Shown here piece after piece: positions 41,817-50,012 of a stretch of DNA of 64,000 nucleotides (the stretch's first letter is position 1; each line of letters begins with the position of its first letter). Source of the stretch: Desulfoluna limicola. Its GTDB lineage: Bacteria > Desulfobacterota > Desulfobacteria > Desulfobacterales > Desulfolunaceae. Under the pieces are notes generated by a model. It was given only the letters and a program-made list of their open reading frames with translations. It ran no database searches and was not told the DNA's origin. The DNA lies in assembly GCF_021654575.1 (NCBI RefSeq), contig NZ_AP024488.1, positions 5,545,501-5,609,500 on the forward strand, read 5' to 3'. The position numbers were made by a program, and so were the translations under genes.

Positions 41817-42830
41817 TTATACCAGGCTGCTCACCCTGCTCTGCAGGCGTTGGATCTCTTCGATTTTTCCCATGACCACGAGGGTCATGCCGGTGGTCAG
41901 TGTTGTGCTGGCTTTGGGATTGAAGGTGATGGCGTCTTCATGTTTAAGCCCAAGGACCAGGAGGTCGTACTCCTGCCGCAGGTCGGTCTGGCAGAGGCGT
42001 TTTCCTGAAAGGGGTGAGCCCTGAACGATGGGCAGCTCGTGGATTCGTAACGGCCCTTGTTCGCTTCGGAGCATCTGGTCGAGGAAATCCACGGCTGCGG
42101 GGCGGATCATCTCCGAGGCCATGCGAAGGGCACCGATGGTGTGGGGGGCGACGATGCTGTCGGCCCCTGCCATGCGGAGCTTGGGTTCGATCTTGGGGTC
42201 GCTCACCTGGGCCACGATGCGCAGGTCCTTGTTCATCATGCGGGCGGTCATGGTGACGTAGAGGGTGTCCTTGTCCTGGGGAAGGGCAATGACCACCCCC
42301 TTGGCGCTGAGGATACCTGCTTTTTCAAGGTTTGCATCGTCGGTGGGGTCTCCTTCGATATGAAGGAGGTGTCGCCCCTCAAGGCACATGGCCAGCCTTT
42401 CGGGCTCCTGCTCGATGATCACCACCTCTTCCCCGCTGATGATGAGCTCATCGGCCAGGGGGCGGCCCGTCTCTCCCCCACCCACCAGGATGATGTGCCC
42501 GGTCAGGCGATCGATTTTTTTGTTCATACGTCTTCTCCTTCGGACACCTGAAAGTTCTCCCTCGATCAGAAGGGCTGTGATGGAGCTGATGGCATACAGG
42601 ATAAACCCCATGCCAAAGGTGATGAGGCCCATGGTGAAAATCTGGGCGGGAATGCTGCTGGAGACGTTCAATACCTCACCGTAGCCGACGCTGGTGATGG
42701 AGATAACCGTCATGTAGAGACAGTCGATAAACCGCGCCTGCCCTTGAAAGAGGAGGTAATACCCAAGGGTGCCGATGGCGACAACAAGCAGAATGACCAG
42801 TAGAAAGGTGGTGAGTCGTTTCTGAATCAT
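41817..42830 (-). CDS. Two-span potassium channel with TrkA-N/TrkA-C (RCK) domains
   Basis: A 337-residue MthK/Kch-like channel. Residues ~7-28 and ~70-95 are the two spans, with the pore helix and K+ filter between them as TSVGYGE. A cytosolic Rossmann RCK domain follows (HIILVGGGETGRPLADELI, acidic VVIIEQEP after it) and then a C-terminal TrkA-C domain (SGKRLCQTDLRQEYDLLVLG, in pieces). RCK domains gate such channels by nucleotide or Ca2+. The ATG 42830 gives a short basic start MIQKRL. It is the first gene of an operon with the heme propeller lipoprotein 13 bp downstream. Confidence 0.92.
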   Translation of the reverse strand: MIQKRLTTFLLVILLVVAIGTLGYYLLFQGQARFIDCLYMTVISITSVGYGEVLNVSSSIPAQIFTMGLITFGMGFILYAISSITALLIEGELSGVRRRRRMNKKIDRLTGHIILVGGGETGRPLADELIISGEEVVIIEQEPERLAMCLEGRHLLHIEGDPTDDANLEKAGILSAKGVVIALPQDKDTLYVTMTARMMNKDLRIVAQVSDPKIEPKLRMAGADSIVAPHTIGALRMASEMIRPAAVDFLDQMLRSEQGPLRIHELPIVQGSPLSGKRLCQTDLRQEYDLLVLGLKHEDAITFNPKASTTLTTGMTLVVMGKIEEIQRLQSRVSSLV

Positions 42831-42863
42831 GGGCCATGCCCTTCGTCAAAGATGGATAAGCAA

Positions 42864-42989
42864 GCCTCCGGCGGCAAGGGTGGCGAAGCCACGTTAGGCA
42901 AAATACCTTGAAAGCTGGTTGCCATTGCGATTTGCCCTTCGTTCCTCAGGGCAAATCGCAATGGCGTTCGCCTCGGGCTGCGCCCGACT
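42864..42989. repeat. Mosaic hairpin repeat, copy 13 (perfect 18-bp central stem)
   Basis: GCCTCCGGCGGCAAGG, with a nested GGTGGCGAAGCCAC and TTAGGCA inserted before ACCTTG. The central hairpin has arms 42922-42939 and 42949-42966, a perfect 18-bp stem around TCGTTCCTC (42940-42948). It ends with CGGGCTGCGCCCG. Confidence 0.92.
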
Positions 42990-43295
42990 CAAAGGCTGAG
43001 GGTTGATACGTGACTGCAAGACAAGCTTCAAACGACGTGAATAATAGTCTCGGCGCTCCCTGATCTCTTTGGTTTGTCAGGGAATGGTTGCCGTGAAAGT
43101 CAGTTTCTCTTCATATCATAGGGTGAAGCAACGAGGCCTTAAAAACCAAGGTCGAGAGCGTATCATTTCTTTGGAAGGACTGCCCAGGATGCCTGTAAGA
43201 ACGGGTCCATTTTATTGCGGTTGGAACACGCCCAGTGCGTAAGGGGGGATTCGATAGCACAGGAACGGCCCACACTTTTTATGGACCTGAAAAGG

Positions 43296-43379
43296 CCAAC
43301 ACGCTTGGGACCGAGGAACGAGGTCCCAAGCGTGTTGGCAATATGGGGTGCAGGGGATTATCCCCTGCCCGCCGGAGGC
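43296..43379. repeat. Mosaic hairpin repeat, copy 14 (perfect 17-bp stem of a different sequence)
   Basis: Arms 43296-43312 and 43322-43338 pair perfectly around GAGGAACGA (43313-43321). The stem (CCAACACGCTTGGGACC) shares almost nothing with those of copies 9 and 13. GGGGTGCAGGGGATTATCCCC follows in pieces, then CCGCCGGAGGC (43369-43379), ending 7 bp past the iorB stop. Confidence 0.92.
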
Positions 43380-43386
43380 AGGGCCG

Positions 43387-43980
43387 TTAGTGTTTTTCAG
43401 CCTCAGCAAAGCCGAGGTCAAAGGCCTTGAGGTTCATGTCCACAAAGGCTTTCTTGGTCTTTGTGGTGATGGCTTCTCGGATGGCATCTGCGGTGAGGGG
43501 CAGGATGCCGGTCTGGATCAGGGCGCCCAGGAGCACCATGTTCACGGAGAGAACGTTCCCGGCCTCTTCGGCCAGTTTCGTGGCGTCAAAGGCGATGAGA
43601 CGTTTGGTCTTCTCGGCGAGAAGGGAGGTCACGGTCTCGATCTCCGGGTACTCCCCTTTGCCGATGGCCACGGTGAAGGGGGGCAGGGGAGAGAGGCTGG
43701 TGATGGTCACCGTCTCTTTGTTGCACCGTCCGAGGGCGCGAAGGGCCTCGGAGGGCTCAAAGCTGACGAAGACGTCGGCTTCGCCGTCGGAGATGATGGT
43801 GCTGTCGGCATCGCCGAAAACGATGGAGGACTCCACCACACCGCCCCTCTGGGCCATGCCGTGGATCTCACTCATGCGCACGGGGATGTCCTGCATCAGG
43901 GCCGCTTCGCCCAGAACTCGGGATGCGAGGAGGTTTCCCTGGCCGCCCACCGCCACGATGATCAGTCTTTTGGTATCCAT
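43387..43980 (-). CDS. iorB: Indolepyruvate:ferredoxin oxidoreductase, beta subunit
   Basis: A 197-residue gamma-type domain of the 2-oxoacid:ferredoxin oxidoreductase family. It pairs with IorA to turn aryl pyruvates (from Trp, Phe, Tyr) into aryl-acetyl-CoA while reducing ferredoxin. The start VAVGGQGNLLASRVLG, the EIHGMAQRGGVVESS turn and FEPSEALRAL are family marks. The start is ATG 43980 (MDTKRL) behind AAGGTGAC; codons before it belong to the leader. iorA lies upstream on the same strand but 237 bp away, unusually far for this pair, because repeat copy 15 sits between them. No terminator T-run follows that repeat. Confidence 0.95.
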   Translation of the reverse strand: MDTKRLIIVAVGGQGNLLASRVLGEAALMQDIPVRMSEIHGMAQRGGVVESSIVFGDADSTIISDGEADVFVSFEPSEALRALGRCNKETVTITSLSPLPPFTVAIGKGEYPEIETVTSLLAEKTKRLIAFDATKLAEEAGNVLSVNMVLLGALIQTGILPLTADAIREAITTKTKKAFVDMNLKAFDLGFAEAEKH

Positions 43981-44022
43981 ATGGGTGTCACCTTGTTTGC
44001 TGTAAGGCAAAGAAAAAGTGCT

Positions 44023-44115
44023 GCCTCCGGCGGCCAGGGGATGATCCCCTGGACCCCAGGTTGCAGCGGCACCTCCCTCCTCGGAGGAAGGCCTCGCTGC
44101 CTTGGTAGCAGGCTG
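44023..44115. repeat. Mosaic hairpin repeat, copy 15 (inside the iorA-iorB gap)
   Basis: GCCTCCGGCGGC, then CCAGGGGATGATCCCCTGG, then GTTGC and a stem GCAGCG...CGCTGC (from 44063 to ~44100) whose loop region CCTCCTCGGAGGA differs from the consensus. It is a repeat inserted within an operon. Confidence 0.7.
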
Positions 44116-44217
44116 CAGATTTATCTTTTTCTCGCCTAATGATTATGACGAAGGCTCGCCGTTGCGTCGTGTTTTTAACGGGCAGAGCCGGTGTCGTTCA
44201 TTGGACCGTGATGCCGG

Positions 44218-46071
44218 TTATTTTTTTACAGGCATGATGGCGTTTTCAGGGCAGATCTGGGCACAGATGGAGCATCCGGCGCACATATCCTCGATGATAC
44301 GAACCCGGCCGCCTTCGGTGGTGAACGCGGGGCAGGCGATGGTATCGATGCAGTCCCTGTGGTCCTTGCACTTTTCGGGGTTCACCTGGAACTTCTTGCC
44401 GGTGAGCTGCTTGAGGCTCTTGGCGTAGAGGGTGCACTTCTCCTTGGCGATGACAACGGAGACCCCTTCGAACGCCACGGCCTCTTTGATGGCGGCGGCA
44501 CTCTTCTTGAGGTTGTAGGGGCGAACCACGGAGACGTGCTTGACGCCAGCGGCTTTCACGAGCCCCTCAATGTCGATGGAGTTGTATCCTTCAAAGCCCA
44601 TCTCGTCCATGTCCACGCCGGGGTTGGGCTGGTGGCCCGTCATGCCGGTGATGCGGTTGTCAAGGATCACCAGGGTGAAGTTGTGGTTGTTGAACACCGC
44701 GTTCATCAGGCCCATGATGCCGGAGTGAAAGAAGGTGGAGTCCCCGACAAAGGAGATGACCTTCTTGTCCGTGACGGTGGCGAAACCGGCGGAGGTGCTG
44801 GTGGAGGCGCCCATGCAGAGCACGAAATCACCGGTGGAGAGGGGGGGCATAAAGCCCAGGGTGTAGCAGCCGATGTCCGAGGGAAACATGACGTCCATGC
44901 CTTCGGTGGCCTTTTTCACGGCGTAGAAGGTGGCCCTGTGGGAACACCCGGCGCAGAGGTTGGGGGGCCGGTTGGGCATGGGGGGAACGCCTGCCAGGTC
45001 CACGCTCTCGCTCGCCACGGGGGCCAGGTCGAAATAGGAAGCGAGGATGTTGCGAACCATTTTGGGGTCGAACTCGTAGAGGCGGGAGAAGAGCTTCTCG
45101 CCTTTGCCGCAGATGGGCAGGGTAAGGCCGTTCTCCTGGGCCACGGCTTTCACCGCCTCTTCCATGACCGGCTCGCCCTCTTCCACGATGAGAACTTTCT
45201 CACAGCCTTTGATGAAATCGAGGACCAGGTTTTTGGGCATGGGGAGGGAGAAGCCGAGGCGAAGGACTTTCACGTTGTCCGTGGCGCCGAGGTCGGCCAG
45301 GCCGTCCTTGACGTAGGTGTAGCTGACGCCGTTGGCGATGACACCCAAGGGGGCTTTGCCGTCCACCATGTTCCAGGGGGAGGTGCAGGCCATCTCTTCG
45401 GCCTTGGCAAGGTTCTCCAGAAGCTTGACGTGGAGCCCTCGGGAAACGGCGGGGACGGTGACGCATCGCATGGGGTCGCGTTCAAAGTCGCCCTTGGTGA
45501 TGGGCTTTTTGATCTCGCCCAGCTCCACCACGCCGGTGGAGTGGTTGATTCGGGTGGTGGTGCGAAGGATCACGGGTTCGCCCAGGGTCTCGGAGAGTTC
45601 AAAGGCCTGCTTGGTCATCTCTTTGGCTTCGGCAACGGAAGAGGGCTCAAGAACCGGAAGGCCGGCGAGCTTGGCGTAGTAACGGTTGTCCTGCTCGTTC
45701 TGGCTGGAGAACATGAAGGGGTCATCGGCGGTGAGGATGACCATGCCGCCTTTGACGCCGATGTAGGCAAGGGTCAAAAGGGCGTCTGCCGCCACGTTCA
45801 TTCCCACATGTTTCATCACACACATGCTTCGTACGCCGCAGTTTGCAGCTGCCGCCGTCACTTCAACGGACACTTTTTCGTTGATGCTGTACTCGAAATA
45901 GAGGTCGCTCTCTTTCGACATCTGGAAAAAGTTGAGGGAAATTTCTGACGACGGGGTCCCGGGATAAGAGGCGGTAAACGCAGCGCCGGCTTCGATGGCG
46001 CCCCGTGCAATGGCCTCGTTGCCCAGCATGAGCATCTTTTGGCCCGGGTTGTCTGTGAGAAGCTTGTGCAT
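44218..46071 (-). CDS. iorA: Indolepyruvate:ferredoxin oxidoreductase, alpha subunit
   Basis: A 617-residue thiamine-diphosphate enzyme joining the alpha and beta POR domains with a C-terminal 8Fe-8S ferredoxin-like part. Visible marks: GNEAIARGAIEAGAAFTASYPGTPSSE, given here in part as AIARGAIEAG and YPGTPSSE; the ThDP/Mg site GDSTFFHSGIMGLMNAV; and the cluster motif CAGCSICAQICP near the end, preceded by a second cysteine group (CKDHRDCIDTIAC). The length matches IorA of anaerobes. The ATG 46071 lies 7 bp after AAGGAA. A TTGACA-N17-TAAAAA promoter is seen ~60 bp upstream. It works with IorB downstream in amino-acid fermentation or synthesis. Confidence 0.96.
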   Translation of the reverse strand: MHKLLTDNPGQKMLMLGNEAIARGAIEAGAAFTASYPGTPSSEISLNFFQMSKESDLYFEYSINEKVSVEVTAAAANCGVRSMCVMKHVGMNVAADALLTLAYIGVKGGMVILTADDPFMFSSQNEQDNRYYAKLAGLPVLEPSSVAEAKEMTKQAFELSETLGEPVILRTTTRINHSTGVVELGEIKKPITKGDFERDPMRCVTVPAVSRGLHVKLLENLAKAEEMACTSPWNMVDGKAPLGVIANGVSYTYVKDGLADLGATDNVKVLRLGFSLPMPKNLVLDFIKGCEKVLIVEEGEPVMEEAVKAVAQENGLTLPICGKGEKLFSRLYEFDPKMVRNILASYFDLAPVASESVDLAGVPPMPNRPPNLCAGCSHRATFYAVKKATEGMDVMFPSDIGCYTLGFMPPLSTGDFVLCMGASTSTSAGFATVTDKKVISFVGDSTFFHSGIMGLMNAVFNNHNFTLVILDNRITGMTGHQPNPGVDMDEMGFEGYNSIDIEGLVKAAGVKHVSVVRPYNLKKSAAAIKEAVAFEGVSVVIAKEKCTLYAKSLKQLTGKKFQVNPEKCKDHRDCIDTIACPAFTTEGGRVRIIEDMCAGCSICAQICPENAIMPVKK

Positions 46072-46772
46072 GGCAAAATTCCTTATGGATGGGTGTTGAC
46101 GTTTTCGTTAAAGTTAAATCCTTATTTTTTTAGACGTGATAGGCCCGAATGTCAAGGGTTTGGGGGGCTGTATGCCGGTAAAGCAGCACCGGGCACCGTT
46201 GGCCGGACCTGATGAATTCGCCCCGGGCGCGGTATATAATAAGGAGGCGTCGGGGAAACACCCGGTTTGGCAGGTCCCCTTCACAGTCAGGCTTCACGGC
46301 GTTCTTGCCTGACGGGGCTCCGTCACCCTCGTCGCCGGGGGGTGTTTTTGGTTCGCCTTTAACGCCAGAAGGCATCGGCTGTGCCGATTGTGAAGAAGGG
46401 GGCCGGTTTATGCGTCGAGTGTAAAAAGAGGACCTTCTGGCACGGTTTTTTATATTGGAGGTGTACCTTTTTAAAGCCGTGTTCTTTTCGGCGCAGATGG
46501 AGGCGCAAAGATGGTTCGAAAATGAACAAGATGTTCGTTTGGAGGGGTAAAAATGTGCGGAAATGTTCGGCTTGGAAAACCTTCTCCCTTCAATGCCCAA
46601 AAGCCTTTACAAGCCCTCGGCTTTTACACTATGACGGGGTGTAAATTGTCTGAGAACGGGTCTGTTGGTGCTGTTTTTCCCACGGGAACAGACGCTTGAG
46701 AGAGACCCGCCACCATATATTTAAGCAACGGTGTCGATACATTAACATCGACCCGGTTGCCGGGGAACGTTG
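46072..46772. other. Divergent intergenic region between iorA and rdgB (~700 bp)
   Basis: No supported gene; open frames on both strands look random. A candidate iorA promoter is at the left side. A TATAAT followed by AAGGAGG occurs at 46235-46247 on the plus strand, but no start codon fits it. Confidence 0.5.
46127..46155 (-). promoter_or_regulatory. Candidate sigma-70 promoter of iorAB
   Basis: On the minus strand, TTGACA (46155-46150), a 17-bp spacer and TAAAAA (46132-46127). The -35 is perfect and the -10 weak. It is about 56 bp upstream of the iorA start. Confidence 0.4.
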
Positions 46773-47438
46773 ATGCAATCCATGGATAAGCCGGCCGTGT
46801 TTGTTCTGGCCACTCGAAATAGCGGAAAAACTGAAGAAATCCGGGCACTCCTGAAAGGGTACCCGGTGGAGTTGAAAAACCTCGATGATTTCGGGCCCAT
46901 TCCCGAAGTGATCGAGGATGGTGAAACATTCGACGATAACGCCTACAAAAAGGCGAGTTTTACGGCTCGCGTTCTGGGCCTGCCCGCCATTGCCGATGAT
47001 TCGGGATTGGTGGTTGAGGCCCTGAATGGGGAGCCCGGGGTCTATTCGGCCCGATATGCAGGAGAGGATGCCGACGACGCGGCCAATAACGCCAAGCTTC
47101 TGGAACAGATGGCTGGTGTTGAGGATCGCAGGGCCGCGTTTCAATGTGTCATCTCCATTGCCGTACCCACAGGGGCGGCGCTCACCTACGAAGGCCGCTG
47201 CGATGGGGTAATCGCACAGACGCCTTCCGGGGAGGGTGGCTTCGGCTACGACCCGCTCTTCTACTGCCCTGACAAAGAGAAAACCTTTGCGGAGCTTAAT
47301 CTGGAAGAGAAGGGCGAGATCAGCCATAGAGGCCGGGCTTTGAAAGAGGTGGCGAAAGAATTTGACAAGATCCTGACCTGGCTTGAGATCCATATGCCGG
47401 TCCAGGAGAGGTTTGAGTGCAAGGGAGGATGCTCCTGA
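46773..47438 (+). CDS. rdgB: XTP/dITP diphosphatase (RdgB/HAM1 family)
   Basis: A 221-residue house-cleaning nucleotidase that hydrolyses dITP, ITP and XTP to monophosphates. Family marks: VLATRNSGKTEEIRALL (start, nucleotide contacts), FDDNAYKKA, ADDSGLVVEALNGEPG (catalytic Asp and metal site), GFGYDPLF and SHRGRAL. There is an extra ~15-residue tail with three Cys-rich positions (ERFECKGGC). The start may be ATG 46773 (behind GGGGAA) or the ATG three codons on. It is followed at once by a textbook UUCG-loop terminator, so it is transcribed alone. Confidence 0.95.
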   Translation: MQSMDKPAVFVLATRNSGKTEEIRALLKGYPVELKNLDDFGPIPEVIEDGETFDDNAYKKASFTARVLGLPAIADDSGLVVEALNGEPGVYSARYAGEDADDAANNAKLLEQMAGVEDRRAAFQCVISIAVPTGAALTYEGRCDGVIAQTPSGEGGFGYDPLFYCPDKEKTFAELNLEEKGEISHRGRALKEVAKEFDKILTWLEIHMPVQERFECKGGCS

Positions 47439-47447
47439 CGCATATGA

Positions 47448-47471
47448 AAACCTGCTTCGGCAGGTTTTTTT
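47448..47471 (+). terminator. Rho-independent terminator of rdgB (UUCG tetraloop)
   Basis: The 8-bp stem AAACCTGC / GCAGGTTT closes TTCG at 47456-47459, followed by a T-run to 47471. It lies 9 bp after the rdgB stop. Confidence 0.93.
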
Positions 47472-47674
47472 GCCGCCTTTACAAACCAGAGCAACCAATT
47501 TAACGATGTATTCAAATTCCAACGTATGATGATTTGATGGAGCCTTTCCTGCCGTTTGTTGTCCGCATGGGGTTGCGGCGATTCGGCGCGTAAGTAAGGT
47601 CGGGTGTGGAGTATTGCCCGGCGATGGGGAGAGGGGACATTGGTTTGTCATCACATTTCAGGATCAGGATGAAC

Positions 47675-49624
47675 ATGGCACAGAAAAAAGAGATGATTGG
47701 GGGAATCGAGACCTTAGAGGAGGCCATGGCCTTTCTCGAGGCACGCATGGACGCTGAGACCTTGGCGAAACTGAAACAGATTCGCACCAAGGACGCGGTG
47801 ATCACCATCGCCAATGCGGCGCAGCTCTGCACGCCGGACAGCATCTTCATCAACACGGGTTCAGAGGAAGACCTGCGCTTCATTCGGGAAGGCGCCCTGG
47901 CTGCCGGGGAAGAGGAAGCTCTCCCCATGCCGAAGCACACCTTCCACTTCGAACTCAAAGAGGAGCAGGGGCGCATCACCGATCGCACCTTTTACCTGGC
48001 TGAGCCCGATGAGAAGGTAAGTTCCCTTGCCAACCGCATCGACCGAAGCGAAGGCCTTGCCGACGTGAAGGCCAAGATGGGCGGCATCATGAAGGGGATG
48101 ACCATGATCGTGGGCCTTTATATGCGTGGTCCCGTGGGGGCCTTTGCATCCAACCCTTCCCTTCAGATCACCAGCTCCTTCTACGTGACCCACAGCGCAG
48201 AGCTTCTCTACCGCAACCGCTTCAACGATTTTGACAACGAGGTGGAGCGTCTCGGGTACTTCTACACCAACATCCATTCCCAGGGCCTGAACCGCAGTGA
48301 AGACCTGCCCAACGCCAGGGTCTACATGGATCGGAACGACCAGACAACCTACTCCATCAACTGCACCTACGCGGGCAACACCCTCCTGATGAAGAAGGGC
48401 AACCACCGGTTCTCCGTTGACAAGGCTGTGAAAAACCGAGGCAACGAACTCTCTGAGCACATGTTTATCACCGGTATCGAAGGCCCCGGCAACCGCACCA
48501 CCTGGTTCGCCGGCGCAGCCCCCAGCGGGTGCGGCAAGACCACCACGGCCATGGCCGGTCACCACTTCGTGGGCGACGACCTGGCTCAGATGTGGATTGC
48601 CGAAGACGGCACGGTGCGCAGCATCAACCCTGAGTCCGGTATCTTCGGGATCGTGGAAGACGTCAACATGGAAGGGGATCCCGGCCTGATGCCCCTTTTG
48701 CGTGAAGAGAAGACCGAGGTGATCTGGTCCAACGTCCTCATCGACGAAAACAACGTGCCCCAGTGGACCGGCAACGGCGAAGAAGCCCCCAAAAAAGGCC
48801 GCAACTTCCAGGGGGCGTGGGAAGCCGGCATGGTGGACGAGAAGGGCAAGCCCGTTCCCGTCTCCCACCCCAACGCCCGGGCCACCATCGTGGCCAGTGC
48901 CCTCGCCAACTACTCACCTGCCTCTGAAGATCCCAACGGCGTGGAGACCAGCGTCATCACATACTCCGGTCGTGATGCGGACACCATGCCTCCCGTGTGG
49001 GTGGCCAGGAACTCCGACCATGGCGTGGCAATCGGTGCCTGCATCGTCTCCGCCGCCACCGCCACAGAGGTTGGGGCCAGCGGCGTGAAGCGAGCTCCCT
49101 GGGCCAACGCACCGTTTATTCCCGGCGCACTGGGCGAATACATGGACGCTCAGTTCACCTTCTGGGCCAACGAGCGCATCGCCGACGGCAAGCGTCCCCT
49201 CATGGCTGGTCTTAACTATTTCCTCACCCACAAGGCACGCGGGGGGGAGTCCACCAAGCTCCTGGGCGAAAAGCGGGATGTGAAGGTCTGGCTTTCCTGG
49301 CTTGAGCGTCGGTTCCACGGTGAAGTCGGCGGTATCGAGACCCCCATCGGCATTATCCCCGAGTACGAGGACCTCAAGGCCCTTTTTGCCGAAATCCTTG
49401 ACAAGCCCTACCCCATGGAACTCTACACCAAGCAGTTCTCCATCTACGTGGACAACATTGTCTCCCGCATCGACCTCCAGACCGAGGCCTACGGCAAAGA
49501 AGAGGACATTCCCGCTCGCTTCTTTGACGTTCTCAAGGAGCAGAAAGCAGGCCTTGTTGCCCTCAAGGGGAGCTTCGGTTCTGTCGTGAGCCCCTTTGAC
49601 CTCAAAGAGAAAAACGCCGCATAG
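47675..49624 (+). CDS. pckG: Phosphoenolpyruvate carboxykinase (GTP)
   Basis: A 649-residue GTP-type PEPCK converting oxaloacetate and GTP to PEP, CO2 and GDP (or the reverse in CO2-fixing anaerobes). Marks: the kinase P-loop FAGAAPSGCGKTTTA, the preceding substrate part TYAGNTLLMKKG, the guanine pocket FWANERIADGK region and the PEPCK-specific loop ending NARATIVA. Length (~600-620 usual) is slightly long, mostly at the N-terminus (MAQKKEMIGGIETLEEAM). I take ATG 47675, six bases after AGGA; ATG 47669 and an earlier in-frame start are less likely. It stands alone and ends in a strong terminator. The other strand carries long shadow frames. Confidence 0.96.
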   Translation: MAQKKEMIGGIETLEEAMAFLEARMDAETLAKLKQIRTKDAVITIANAAQLCTPDSIFINTGSEEDLRFIREGALAAGEEEALPMPKHTFHFELKEEQGRITDRTFYLAEPDEKVSSLANRIDRSEGLADVKAKMGGIMKGMTMIVGLYMRGPVGAFASNPSLQITSSFYVTHSAELLYRNRFNDFDNEVERLGYFYTNIHSQGLNRSEDLPNARVYMDRNDQTTYSINCTYAGNTLLMKKGNHRFSVDKAVKNRGNELSEHMFITGIEGPGNRTTWFAGAAPSGCGKTTTAMAGHHFVGDDLAQMWIAEDGTVRSINPESGIFGIVEDVNMEGDPGLMPLLREEKTEVIWSNVLIDENNVPQWTGNGEEAPKKGRNFQGAWEAGMVDEKGKPVPVSHPNARATIVASALANYSPASEDPNGVETSVITYSGRDADTMPPVWVARNSDHGVAIGACIVSAATATEVGASGVKRAPWANAPFIPGALGEYMDAQFTFWANERIADGKRPLMAGLNYFLTHKARGGESTKLLGEKRDVKVWLSWLERRFHGEVGGIETPIGIIPEYEDLKALFAEILDKPYPMELYTKQFSIYVDNIVSRIDLQTEAYGKEEDIPARFFDVLKEQKAGLVALKGSFGSVVSPFDLKEKNAA

Positions 49625-49630
49625 GCTTTT

Positions 49631-49700
49631 GCCTCCGGCGCAAGGGGATGGTCTCCTTGACCCCAGGTTGCCCCCGGTTCGCTAAGGCTTACCGGGTGCG
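49631..49700. repeat. Mosaic hairpin repeat, copy 16 (left-end fragment)
   Basis: GCCTCCGGCG then CAAGGGGATGG and TCTCCTTG, then ACCCCAGGTTGC, then a stem CCCGG/CCGGG with an altered loop. It starts 6 bp after the pckG stop. Confidence 0.6.
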
Positions 49701-49740
49701 TACCGTGTAAGATGACGTCAAGCTGTTTCAGGGCAGTCCG

Positions 49741-49777
49741 GCCCCGTTCGATACATGTATCGAGCGGGGCTTTTTTT
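49741..49777 (+). terminator. Rho-independent terminator of pckG
   Basis: GCCCCGTTCGATACA faces TGTATCGAGCGGGGC with almost no loop, and seven T follow (49771-49777). It lies 117 bp after the stop, beyond repeat copy 16. Confidence 0.88.
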
Positions 49778-49843
49778 GTCGGGGATGGGTTAAGCCGGAC
49801 CGTAAACCTTTCGTCCGTGGCATTGCCACCCTTGTTATACATT

Positions 49844-49936
49844 ACGGGCGAAGCCCGTCAGCGAATGCGATCTGCCTGAGGGACGAAGGCAAGAGAGCCT
49901 TTGCAACCCGCTTTTTAAGGTGGCACACCTTGCCGG
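49844..49936. repeat. Mosaic hairpin repeat, copy 17 (reverse orientation)
   Basis: ACGGGCGAAGCCCGT, then a central hairpin opening GCGAATGCG with loop GAGGGACGA (49878-49886), then TTTGCAACCCGC, AAGGTGGCACACCTT and GCCGG. The right end is cut short. Confidence 0.75.
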
Positions 49937-50012
49937 AATCACGTGCCTCGCTGTGGCAATTCTGATATGGGTGGTGGGCAGCGGATTGTTATCAATTGAA
50001 TGTGGAGGTGTT

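Larger units (their letters stand above)
42831..43386. other. Intergenic with repeat copies 13 and 14
   Basis: Upstream of the K+ channel gene and downstream of iorB. Copies 13 and 14 occupy most of it; 42990-43295 has no visible gene or RNA. Promoter elements for the channel gene should be in the first 100 bp but none is clear. Confidence 0.55.
49625..50012. other. Intergenic with terminator and repeat copies 16 and 17
   Basis: Holds repeat copy 16, the pckG terminator and repeat copy 17. The ~75 bp before the symporter gene carry its ribosome site (GGAGGT) and perhaps its promoter. Confidence 0.6.

Noticed and set aside
46235..46247. TATAAT followed by AAGGAGG on the plus strand
   Set aside because: No start codon follows at a usable distance and no -35 element fits; taken as chance.
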